Positions 1 through 8,300 of a stretch of 64,000 nucleotides of DNA are shown piece by piece. Numbering within the stretch: position 1 is the first letter of the stretch; every line of letters starts with the position of its first letter. Origin of the DNA: Xanthomonas arboricola pv. juglandis. GTDB lineage: Bacteria > Pseudomonadota > Gammaproteobacteria > Xanthomonadales > Xanthomonadaceae. Below the pieces are notes generated by a model. It was not told the origin of the DNA. It made no database searches and saw only the letters and a program-made list of their open reading frames with translations. Made by a program: the position numbers and the translations under genes. The stretch spans positions 1,179,458-1,243,457 of the forward strand of contig NZ_JZEF01000001.1 in NCBI RefSeq assembly GCF_001013475.1, written 5' to 3'.

Positions 1-54
1 TGATCCAGCCGGCTTCCCTCGCTTCCTCTCCGGATCGATCGCAAAGGATCACCC

Positions 55-447
55 ATGACCGAATTGACCACCATCGTTGCCGCCGAGCGCGTCATCGATA
101 TCAAGCATCCCGCCACCGAGGCTCCTGTGGGCCTGCGCATCACGCTGCTGCCCGATACCCACCCGAAGGTCCGCGAGGCCAGCCGCAAGGCGCTGGATGA
201 CCGCCTGATGGGCAAGGGCAAGATCACCGCGTCGAAGATGGAGCAGGGCCGCACCGACATGCTCGTCGCGTCTGTGGGCGGCTGGGAGTGGAAGGGGGAT
301 CTCACCTTCCACGGCAGCAAGCCGGATCTGACCGACGAATCGTTGCGCAAGGTGCTGAAGGAGCTCCCATGGATCAGCGATCAGCTGGAGGTGGAGCTGG
401 GCAACCGCGCGGAGTTTTTTCGCAGTCCTGAAGGCGAGGATCTCTGA
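55..447 (+). CDS. phage tail assembly chaperone, gpG-like
   Basis: A 130-residue soluble acidic protein placed directly before the tape measure gene, where lambda-like siphoviruses encode the tail chaperone G. In lambda, G and the frameshift product GT bind the tape measure protein while the tail tube is built. Assignment rests on position, size and the recoding arrangement at its 3' end, since the sequence itself is poorly conserved. The ATG at 55 follows a purine-rich stretch (AAAGGATC). Its last codons contain a run of six T followed by C, after which the +1/-2 frame stays open into the next gene. It is the first complete gene of the prophage part in this window. Confidence 0.7.
   Translation: MTELTTIVAAERVIDIKHPATEAPVGLRITLLPDTHPKVREASRKALDDRLMGKGKITASKMEQGRTDMLVASVGGWEWKGDLTFHGSKPDLTDESLRKVLKELPWISDQLEVELGNRAEFFRSPEGEDL
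413..424 (+). other. probable programmed frameshift site joining tail genes G and T
   Basis: The G frame reads GAG TTT TTT CGC across 412-423. The frame of the downstream gene (codons starting at 419 or 422) has no stop from this T run to 790. A -2 slip of the P-site tRNA on TTTTTT re-pairs fully and continues as TTC GCA; a +1 slip would continue as GCA. The downstream ATG at 476 has no good ribosome binding site, which favours fusion. G/GT recoding is a known, conserved feature of siphovirus and Mu tail genes. The direction of the slip here is inferred. Confidence 0.5.
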
Positions 448-475
448 CGCCACCTATCTCACCGTCCGGTACGAC

Positions 476-790
476 ATGCCGGACGCCAATGGCGAGACGC
501 GGCGGCAGCGCAATGCCCGATTCGAAGAACCGGCCCCTGACGTCGATCTGCCAGAAGAAGCCACCCACGTGTGGGACTGGTTCTGGTTGATCTCAGGCCG
601 GCGCCGATCCGGCCCTGAGGCGCTGTCCTACGCCGAACTCGACGCGTGGCAGCGACTGCTGCTGCGCGATGTGCTCCCCGAAGAGGTGGAGATGCTCATG
701 GCGATGGACGACGCCTACCTGCGTGCCGTGCGCGAAGAACAAGCAGCGGCGCGCGAGCGACCGCCCGAACCTGGCAACACCTGGAGCTGA
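476..790 (+). CDS. phage tail assembly protein, T-like region of G-T
   Basis: A 104-residue open frame between G and the tape measure gene, the position of lambda T. It is rich in charged residues and Trp, with a WDWFWLISGRR segment near residue 35 and an acidic helix after it. The ATG at 476 lacks a clear Shine-Dalgarno sequence. The same frame extends upstream without a stop to the T6C run at 415-421, so the natural product is probably a G-T fusion made by frameshifting. The fusion would bind the tape measure protein during tail assembly. Its stop (788-790) is immediately followed by the tape measure start. Confidence 0.6.
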   Translation: MPDANGETRRQRNARFEEPAPDVDLPEEATHVWDWFWLISGRRRSGPEALSYAELDAWQRLLLRDVLPEEVEMLMAMDDAYLRAVREEQAAARERPPEPGNTWS

Positions 791-793
791 TTG

Positions 794-3700
794 ATGGATA
801 TCGCCGAACTTGGCTACAAGGTCGATTCGACCGGGCTGGTGGCAGGCACCAATGCGCTCGACCAGAACGCCGCCGCTGCCGACAAGGCCAGTGGATCAGC
901 AGATCGGCTGGAGCGTTACTTCCAGTCGATGTCCCGCTCGATCGACCGCTCAGCCGTCGCGCTGGGTGACCGCTTGGGCGGTGCGCTTGAACGCATCGGT
1001 GTCGGTACCGGTACGGTCATCACCGAGCTGCAGGCGATGAACCGCGCGCAGGCGGAAATCGTCTCGGCGCTGGCGGCCATGGAAGGCCGGCTCTCCGGTG
1101 CAACATCGGGACTGAAGGCCTACAGCGCGGCGGGCAAGAGTGCTGCTGCCGATGCAACCGCGTCTGCTGCAGCGTCTGAGAAGCTGGAGCAGCAGCTGGC
1201 GCAGCAGGAGGCGCGCTACCGCAGCGTCGCGCAGCAGGCGATGGCCTACGCAGAGGCAGGCCGCACGTCGAACCTGTCGGATCGTGCACTGGCGGAAGCT
1301 GCGCGCGATGCGGCGGCAGGCATTGATGTGAAGGCCGCAGCCATGTCGCGCGCCGGCACCGAGCAGGAACGCATGGTGGCGCGTGCGCGTGCGCTGCAGG
1401 AGGCCGAGGCACGCACCGCCAACCAGGCGCGCGCAGCGGCGGAGGCGGCGCAGGCGCAGGAGATCAACCTGAAGCGCCTGCTCGCGCAGATCGATCCCAC
1501 CGTTGCCGGTTTGAACCGGCTGGCCGAGATGGAGGAGCGACTGGAGCGTGCCGGCGACCTGGGGCTGATCAAGCCGCAGGTGATGCAGCAATACCAGGCG
1601 CAGATCGAGGCGAGCCGGCAGGCGCTGCTGAAGTCCAAGAACACTACCGAGCAGTACGGCATGACTGCGCGCCAGACGGCCGCGGCGATGCGCATGATCC
1701 CGGCGCAGATGACGGACATCGTCACCAGCGTGGTCGCTGGCCAGCCGATCTGGATGGTGGCGATCCAGCAGGGTGGACAGCTGAAGGACCAGCTCGGCGG
1801 CATCGGCCCGGCTGCGAAGGCCGTGTCCTCGTATGTGCTGGGCATGGTCAATCCGATGACATTGTCGGCTGCTGCCGCAGTCGCGTTGGCGGTGGCGCTG
1901 AAGCAGAGCCAGGACGAGCTGTTCGACTTCCAGAAGAACCTGATCCTCACCGGCCGCAATGCGGATATCAGCGGTGGCCAGTTCCGCGGCTTGGTTTCGG
2001 ATCTGGACAAGCTGGCAGGTGTGACGCGCGGCGGCGCTGTGGATGCGCTGACAGCCGTCGCTGCTTCCGGCCAGTTTGCCGGCAAGCAGTTCTTGATGGT
2101 CGCCGAGGCGGCTGCCCGCATGGAGTCTTCCACCGGCCAAGCCAGCAGCAAGACCGTCGAGGCGTTCCAGCGCATCGCGCGTGATCCGGTAGATGCATTG
2201 GTGGAGCTCAATAGGCAGGAAGGCTTCCTCACCGCGGCGCAGCTGCTGCGTATCCGCACACTGCAGGAGGAGGGCCACGAGCAGCAGGCTGTTGCTGAAG
2301 CGCTGCAGATCTACTACGAGCGGTCGATCAATGTCGCCAATCAGGCCGAGGCAGCAATGCCGAGCCTGGTGAAGTGGTGGCGAGATGTGAAGGACGAGGT
2401 CGGCGGTGCGTGGGGCGAGGTGATGACCTTCAGCACTGAGCTGGAAAGGCTCGGCGGAAAGCTCAAGAACTTGCTTCCCGCATCTGGCCTGCAGTTCGAC
2501 ATGATCGCCACGCTCGCGTCGCCAAAGGCTCAGATGCAGCGTTTGAACTCTCTGATCGGCGGCAGCCGCATGCCCACGCCGGTTTTCGAGGTGGAGGTAA
2601 ATGGTGGCAAAGCGATTGAAGATCTGGCGAAGGTCTACAAGGAGCAGGATGTTGCGGCCAAAGCAGCATCGGAAGCACTCACCACGCGGCTTGCCGGGCT
2701 TGACCGTGAATCGGCCAAGCTGGCCGCCCGCAACAAGATCATCGAGCTTTACAACAAGCTGGAAGGCGCGCGCGACGCGAAGGGGAACCCTGATTCGCGG
2801 TTGTCCGACGGATCGATGCAACGCCTCATCGCGCAATCCAACGCGCAGATCGACAAGCAGTTCAACCAGCGGGAGGGCGTCGGCAGAAAGGACACTTCGT
2901 TCGCCACGCTGATCAATCAGATCAACCAGCAGACTGCGGCGATAGATGCTCAGGCGTTGTCGACGGACAAGCTGACTGCAGCAGAGAAGTTTGCCGAAAG
3001 GACACGGGCCGGGGATACGTATCAGAAGGCCACAAGGGCCGAAAAGGATCTGGTCGACGCGAAGCTTGCCCACTTGGTGACGCAGGAGAAGATCAACGAC
3101 GAATCGCTACGCACTCAGCGCGAGCTGGCAGCGCAGGCCGCTCTCACCGAGCGACTTAAACAGCTTGAGAAGCAGCGACAGGAGCAATCCAATGTCGATC
3201 TCATGGGCATCGGCCGCGGCGCCGACGCTACGCAAATGCTGCAGCGTCAGTTGGAGATTCAGCGCGAGTACTTGCGCGAGCGGGAGAAGCTCGAAAAGGC
3301 ACAGCTGGACAAGAACACCGCGCTGAGTCCCGGTGCATACAACGCACAGGTGGCGGAGCTGGAGGGAAGTCTTTCGCGTTCGCTGGACATCGAGCGGGAC
3401 TACCAGCAACAGCGAATGGATTTGCTGGGCGACTGGCGAACAGGTTTCACGCGCGTGTGGGACGACTACGTTTTCGCCGCAGCCAACGCATCTGAGCAAG
3501 CTGGCTCGCTTCTTGTGAACGGCCTTAGCGCCGGCGAAGACGCGTTCGTCCGGTTGGCGCAAACCGGAAAGCTCTCTTTCAGCAGCCTGATCGATTCGAT
3601 GATCGCTGACTTGGCGCGCTACGCGTTCAAGCAGCAGGCGGTCGGTCTGATCGGTGCGTTTATGGGTGGTGGAGTTGGTGCCGCCGGATCTGCTGCAGTC

Positions 3701-4126
3701 ACTGGCGGCACGCAGTCGATCACGAGCAGCCTGGGCGAGTCGCTGGTCGGTGGCGTCAGCTTTGGCGGTGGCCGCGCCAACGGCGGCCCAGTCGCACCGG
3801 GCTCGCTATACGAAGTGGGCGAAGGCGGCGATCCGGAGCTGTTCCAGCAGGGTGGCCGCAGCTACCTGATTCCTGGCAACCGCGGACAGGTGGTTCCGGC
3901 CGCGCCGATGGCTTCGGGCAGCGGCAGTTCCGCCAGCTCCGAAACAAAGATCGAAATCAATAACTACGGAGGTGCTCAGGTGCTGGCACGTGAGCAGAGA
4001 TCAACGATGCCCGACGGCACCGAGTTGAGGAAATTCATCATCGACGTGGTCGCCGGCGACACGGCGAGCGGCGGACGCACGGCCGGCGCGACAAAGAGCC
4101 GCTTTGACGTGCGGGAGCGACGCTGA
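794..4126 (+). CDS. phage tail tape measure protein
   Basis: A protein of about 1110 residues with the usual tape-measure look: long Ala/Gln/Glu-rich helical stretches (residues 60-300 and 640-890), a hydrophobic segment around residues 345-370, and a Gly/Ala-rich C-terminal part ending in a NNYGGAQV-type segment. It sets tail length and passes into the host membrane at DNA ejection. The ATG at 794 has GGAG seven bases upstream; an in-frame TTG at 791 is the alternative. At the usual 1.5 angstrom per residue it would give a tail near 165 nm (inference). The stop shares one base with the next start. Confidence 0.92.
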   Translation: MDIAELGYKVDSTGLVAGTNALDQNAAAADKASGSADRLERYFQSMSRSIDRSAVALGDRLGGALERIGVGTGTVITELQAMNRAQAEIVSALAAMEGRLSGATSGLKAYSAAGKSAAADATASAAASEKLEQQLAQQEARYRSVAQQAMAYAEAGRTSNLSDRALAEAARDAAAGIDVKAAAMSRAGTEQERMVARARALQEAEARTANQARAAAEAAQAQEINLKRLLAQIDPTVAGLNRLAEMEERLERAGDLGLIKPQVMQQYQAQIEASRQALLKSKNTTEQYGMTARQTAAAMRMIPAQMTDIVTSVVAGQPIWMVAIQQGGQLKDQLGGIGPAAKAVSSYVLGMVNPMTLSAAAAVALAVALKQSQDELFDFQKNLILTGRNADISGGQFRGLVSDLDKLAGVTRGGAVDALTAVAASGQFAGKQFLMVAEAAARMESSTGQASSKTVEAFQRIARDPVDALVELNRQEGFLTAAQLLRIRTLQEEGHEQQAVAEALQIYYERSINVANQAEAAMPSLVKWWRDVKDEVGGAWGEVMTFSTELERLGGKLKNLLPASGLQFDMIATLASPKAQMQRLNSLIGGSRMPTPVFEVEVNGGKAIEDLAKVYKEQDVAAKAASEALTTRLAGLDRESAKLAARNKIIELYNKLEGARDAKGNPDSRLSDGSMQRLIAQSNAQIDKQFNQREGVGRKDTSFATLINQINQQTAAIDAQALSTDKLTAAEKFAERTRAGDTYQKATRAEKDLVDAKLAHLVTQEKINDESLRTQRELAAQAALTERLKQLEKQRQEQSNVDLMGIGRGADATQMLQRQLEIQREYLREREKLEKAQLDKNTALSPGAYNAQVAELEGSLSRSLDIERDYQQQRMDLLGDWRTGFTRVWDDYVFAAANASEQAGSLLVNGLSAGEDAFVRLAQTGKLSFSSLIDSMIADLARYAFKQQAVGLIGAFMGGGVGAAGSAAVTGGTQSITSSLGESLVGGVSFGGGRANGGPVAPGSLYEVGEGGDPELFQQGGRSYLIPGNRGQVVPAAPMASGSGSSASSETKIEINNYGGAQVLAREQRSTMPDGTELRKFIIDVVAGDTASGGRTAGATKSRFDVRERR

Positions 4127-4482
4127 TGGCCACCTTCCCAGCGGGAGTGCGACTGCTCGCGGGGGATCTCGGCGAAGAACCGGATCCTTCGGTGCAGCGC
4201 ACGGAGATGGAACGCGGGCCAGCCAAGCAAGCAATCATCAACACGCGCGTCATGGTGGAGCTGCCGGTCACCATGGTGTTCCTGACTGCCGAATCGATGG
4301 TCGCGTTTGACGATTTCTACTTTGACGAAATCGGCCGCGTCGGTTACTTCGACATGGTGCACCCGCGCACGCGGCAGCAGATATCGGCGCGCTTCAAGGG
4401 TGGCGCGATCGGCCGATTGCAGGCCGCCAACTCCGCGTTCACCCAGGGCACGCGGCAGGCTGTTCTGGAGTACCGGCGATGA
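4126..4482 (+). CDS. phage tail protein, minor tail protein M-like
   Basis: A 118-residue protein directly after the tape measure gene, in the slot of lambda gpM. It starts at ATG 4126 within the TGATG overlap with the tape measure stop and ends in an ATGA overlap with the following gene, so the three are translationally coupled. The sequence has the compact beta-rich look of tail-tip proteins (for example FDDFYFDEIGRVGYFDMVHP around residues 60-80). The tail-tip role is inferred from position. No catalytic motif is visible. Confidence 0.65.
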   Translation: MATFPAGVRLLAGDLGEEPDPSVQRTEMERGPAKQAIINTRVMVELPVTMVFLTAESMVAFDDFYFDEIGRVGYFDMVHPRTRQQISARFKGGAIGRLQAANSAFTQGTRQAVLEYRR

Positions 4483-4940
4483 GCAACTTCCTTGAACGCC
4501 GGCAGCGCGTCACGGACCCTGATGGGCCGCTTGAGCTGCTGGAGATGACGGCGCCGTCGTTCGGTGCGGTTCTGCGCATCGCCAACGACACGCAGGATTG
4601 GGTGAGCAACGGAAACACCTACGTCGGGTATCCGTTCCGCTTCACGCCGCCAGCTGACCAGGCCGGCCAAACGCCACGCGCACAGCTCGAAGTGGACAAC
4701 GTGGGGCGCGGGATCACGGATGACCTGGAGCGCATGCAGCCTAACGAAATGGTGATGTGCCGTGTCCTGATCACGGACCGTGTGCAACCCGACGTGATTG
4801 CTCGGCGGTTCTACCTGCCGCTAACACAGGTGCGCGCTGCCGGCCCGCTGATCACCGCGCAGATCGGCGTGGATTTCTTCATGCGCCAGCAGGCAGTGAA
4901 GCTCCGCGCCAATCCACACACGCTGCCGGGGATTTTCTGA
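4479..4940 (+). CDS. DUF1833-type phage tail protein, gpL-like
   Basis: A 153-residue protein with the opening SNFLERRQRVTDPDGPLELLEM and a PFRFTPPADQ segment near residue 50, a pattern I associate with the DUF1833 phage family. It sits between the M-like gene and the NlpC/P60 peptidase, where lambda has gpL, a tail-tip protein that can bind an Fe-S cluster. Here only one Cys (MCRVL, near residue 90) is visible, so no such cluster is expected. It overlaps the upstream gene by ATGA and the downstream gene by one base. Confidence 0.7.
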   Translation: MSNFLERRQRVTDPDGPLELLEMTAPSFGAVLRIANDTQDWVSNGNTYVGYPFRFTPPADQAGQTPRAQLEVDNVGRGITDDLERMQPNEMVMCRVLITDRVQPDVIARRFYLPLTQVRAAGPLITAQIGVDFFMRQQAVKLRANPHTLPGIF

Positions 4941-5332
4941 TGCGCATCAGCGAGGTTGAGCGTTTCCTCAACATCCCCTACGACGCCGACACCTACGACT
5001 GCGCAGACCTGGTGGTGCAGGTGCAGCGGGAGCTGTTCGGCCGGGTGGTGCAGATGCCGGCGCGGCGCCCGCGCGGTGCTGCTGGCCAGGCAGCCCTGGG
5101 CGAGCTGTCCCGGGCTTACGCCGTGCCCACCGATAAGCCGGTCGACGGCGATCTGGTGCTGATGTTCGACAAAGGCCAGAGCCGGCCCGGACACGTCGGC
5201 ATCTTCTTCTACCTAGCCCACGAGGGCTGGGTGCTTCACACAACCAGCGCGCTCGGCAGCAGCTGGCTGCATCGGGCACGCGAGCTGCCGGATTACGGCG
5301 CACGCATTGAGGGGTATTACACATGGGTCTGA
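4940..5332 (+). CDS. NlpC/P60 family tail peptidase, gpK-like
   Basis: A 130-residue cysteine peptidase domain. The catalytic triad is readable: Cys21 in YDCADLV, His85 in GHVGIFF and His100 in WVLHTT. In lambda-like phages this tail-tip enzyme (gpK) is thought to cut peptidoglycan peptides during DNA entry. The reading frame is open further upstream, but ATG 4940 overlaps the preceding stop by one base (TGATG) and matches the domain boundary, so the longer form is rejected. It lacks the N-terminal JAB domain of lambda gpK. The last 10 nt overlap the tip protein gene. Confidence 0.88.
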   Translation: MRISEVERFLNIPYDADTYDCADLVVQVQRELFGRVVQMPARRPRGAAGQAALGELSRAYAVPTDKPVDGDLVLMFDKGQSRPGHVGIFFYLAHEGWVLHTTSALGSSWLHRARELPDYGARIEGYYTWV

Positions 5333-8300
5333 TGACCACGCCTGCGAGCAACGGCCAGCTGGTGCTGACGCCGCACCCGGTCACGCTGGAAGGGCAGCGC
5401 CACATCGCGATGGATCTGCAGCCGGGCGAGCGCCTGTGCGATTTCCTGCATCGGCACGTGATCGATCTGGACCAAGGCGACTGGTCGGTGTCGATCGGTG
5501 GGCGCGTCGTGCCGCGGCATCTGTGGGCCTACGTCTATCCGAAGGATGGTCAGGTCATTGAGGTGCGCGGCGCCGTCGGCAGGAATGCGCTGTACATCGT
5601 GGCCATGGCCGCGTTGATCTACTTCACTGGCGGCGCTGGCGCGACGTGGGCGGCAGGGCTGGGCACCACCGGTGCGGCGGTTGCGTACACGGCAGCCTTT
5701 GTAGCTGGTTCGATCCTGATCAATAAAACGCTCGGTCCGAAGGTGGAGAGCCCTGCGGGGCCGAGCACGGCGGGCACCGTCTACAGCTTGGGTGCGCCGC
5801 GCAACCGTCTGCGCCCGTATGAGCCGGTGGGTCTGCTTTTCGGCCGCATGCCGATCGCCCCCGACTTTGCCAGCAAGCCTTACACCTTCTACGAGGGCGA
5901 CAACCAATTCGTCGGCATGGTGCTCACGCCGGGCATCGGCGTGGGCCGCGTAGGCGTGTTCTCTAACGCCAACACGCCTCTGTCCAGCTACGAGGGAGTG
6001 AGCATCTATCACTCCGGCTACAGCCAGATGCCGGATGAGACCATTCCGCTCTACAGCAACGTGGACACCACCGACGGCGGCGAGCTGCCGGATACGGCCG
6101 ATTTCGTCACCCGCACCACCAGCGCCGACACCGTGCGCATCCAGATCAACCTGGAATACGTGCTGGGCGGTGTGGGCACGTCGGGCAAGGCCTACAACGT
6201 CTCCGAAACCGTGCAGGTGCAGTACGCGCCTGCGGGCACAGGGATCTGGACCACGCTGGCCACGCAGACGTTCACTGGCGACAAGCTGGACGTCAGCAAG
6301 CGGGCGACCGTGTCCGCAGATGTGCCCAAGGGGCAGTACGACGTGCGCGTGCGCATCTTGGGGCAGGGAAACTACGAGGGTGACAACACCCAGCGCAACG
6401 ACTTCCAATGGTCGACGATGGGCAGCGTGCAGGCCGACGCTGCCACCTACGCCGGCTTGGCGCGCACCGGGATCCTGCTGAAGGCCACCGGCCAGATCAA
6501 CGGGCAGCCCGATGAACTGCGCGCCGAGCACATCGCCGCGCCGATCCCGGTGTGGCGAAATGGCAGCTGGGTAACGGAGGAGACGAGCAACCCGGGCGCC
6601 CACATCCTCAAGTACGTCCGCGGCTATTACGACCAGAACGGCAAGCTCATCGCCGGCATGGGAAAGAGCGACGAAGAGATCGACATCGAGTCGCTGCAGG
6701 GCTTTATGGGTCACTGCGAGGCGAACGGCTACACCTACGACTACTGGCTGACCGAAGAGCGCAACCACGACGAGGTACTGCAAGCGATCGCTCTGGTTGG
6801 CATGGGGCAGACCAGCTGGGCCGGAGGTCGCCTTTCGGTGGTGTGGGCAGCCGACGAGCAGCCGCTCTCGGGTGTGGTCAACATGGCCACGATGAAGAAG
6901 GGAAGCTTTGCTGTCGATTACACGCTGGCCAATGCCGCGGACGGCATCGAGTACAGCTACTTCGACAGCACGACCAAGAAGGTTGAAACCTTGCGCGTTC
7001 CTGCGCCGGGCGTGGAGACGATGATCAACCCGGCGCGTCTTACTGGTGAGGGTATCGGCCGCGAGGAGCATGCGGCGGAATTGGCCCGCTACCACTTGGG
7101 CCAAAGCCTTTTCCAGTACAAGGACATAAGTTTTGCGCTAGATACCGAGTACCTGACATTTCGACGCCTAGCAAAGGTGGCCTTGTCCCACGATGTCACG
7201 CAGTGGGGATTTGGCGGGCGGATCGTTGCAGCCGAGCGCAGCTCGCTGCTGGGCACGGTCACCCTGACGCTGGACGAGCCGGTTCCGCCGCCCGCATCGG
7301 GCAATGCGTTCATCGGCCTGCGAATTCCTGGGGAAGCGGTTTACCGCACGTTCCGTGTGCGCAGTTTCGCGGAAGCAACCGACACCATCCAGCTGGTGGA
7401 GGAGTGGCCGGATGACGCAGCGTTGCCTGGCGAAGGCTATGACGATGCTATGGTTTCAGGTGGCTGGCAGGACAATCCAGCGCACGACACCATTTGGATC
7501 TACGACTTTAAGATCACGCCAGGCTACGTCGGCCGCGTGGTCGCGATCGAGCCGGAAAGTGATCTGAAAGGGGCCGGCATCAGCGTGGTGCCTGAGTCGC
7601 CTGAGTTCTGGATCTTCGTCAAGACCGGCCAGTACATCCGGCCGGAAAATGGCTCATCGCTCGCCACTCGGCCGATCCTCAGCAACCTGGCAATCAACGA
7701 GGACCAGATCACCACCGGTGATGTCACGGCCACCGATCTGGTAGCCACCTTCGACATCTCCGGCCCGTTTGATCACGCGGTGGTGTACGCCTCGGCGTCG
7801 GACGGCAATGGCGAGCTTGTGGAAGTAGCGCAGACGCGCACCCGCACGGCGCGGTGGCGCATCCCGCGCGCCGGTACCTACACGATCAACGTGCGTCCGT
7901 TCGGCCCGGAAGGGCAGATGGGCGTGGGCGCCTCGCTGATCTTCACGACAATCGGCGCCGACGCGCCGCCGGTGAACTACGACCTATTCGACGTGGAGGA
8001 GATCTCCGGTGGCATCCGGCGCTATACCTGGGGCTTCTGGAACGACACCATCCAGTCGGCCAACCTGGCCGGTGCGGAGATCCGCTACGCCCAGGCCCCA
8101 GAGCAGGGCGCGCCGATGCCGGCGTGGGACGCCATGACGCCGGTAGGCGACAGCGGTTACCACACCGGTGCATTCGATTCGCCCATTCCGTCCTCGGGCA
8201 AATGGTTGTTCGCCATCCGCGCGCGCAACACCAACGGCACGCTGTCGGTGGCGGCCAAGTACATCACCAAGACGCTGGGCAAGAACCTGGGCGAGCTGCA

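Noticed and set aside
950..3073. 707-codon open frame on the minus strand inside the tape measure gene
   Set aside because: It is antisense to a convincing tape measure protein, has shadow-like Arg/His/Leu composition and matches no family.
5317..7104. 595-codon open frame on the minus strand inside the tip protein gene
   Set aside because: Antisense shadow of a well-supported gene in high-GC DNA, with no domain.
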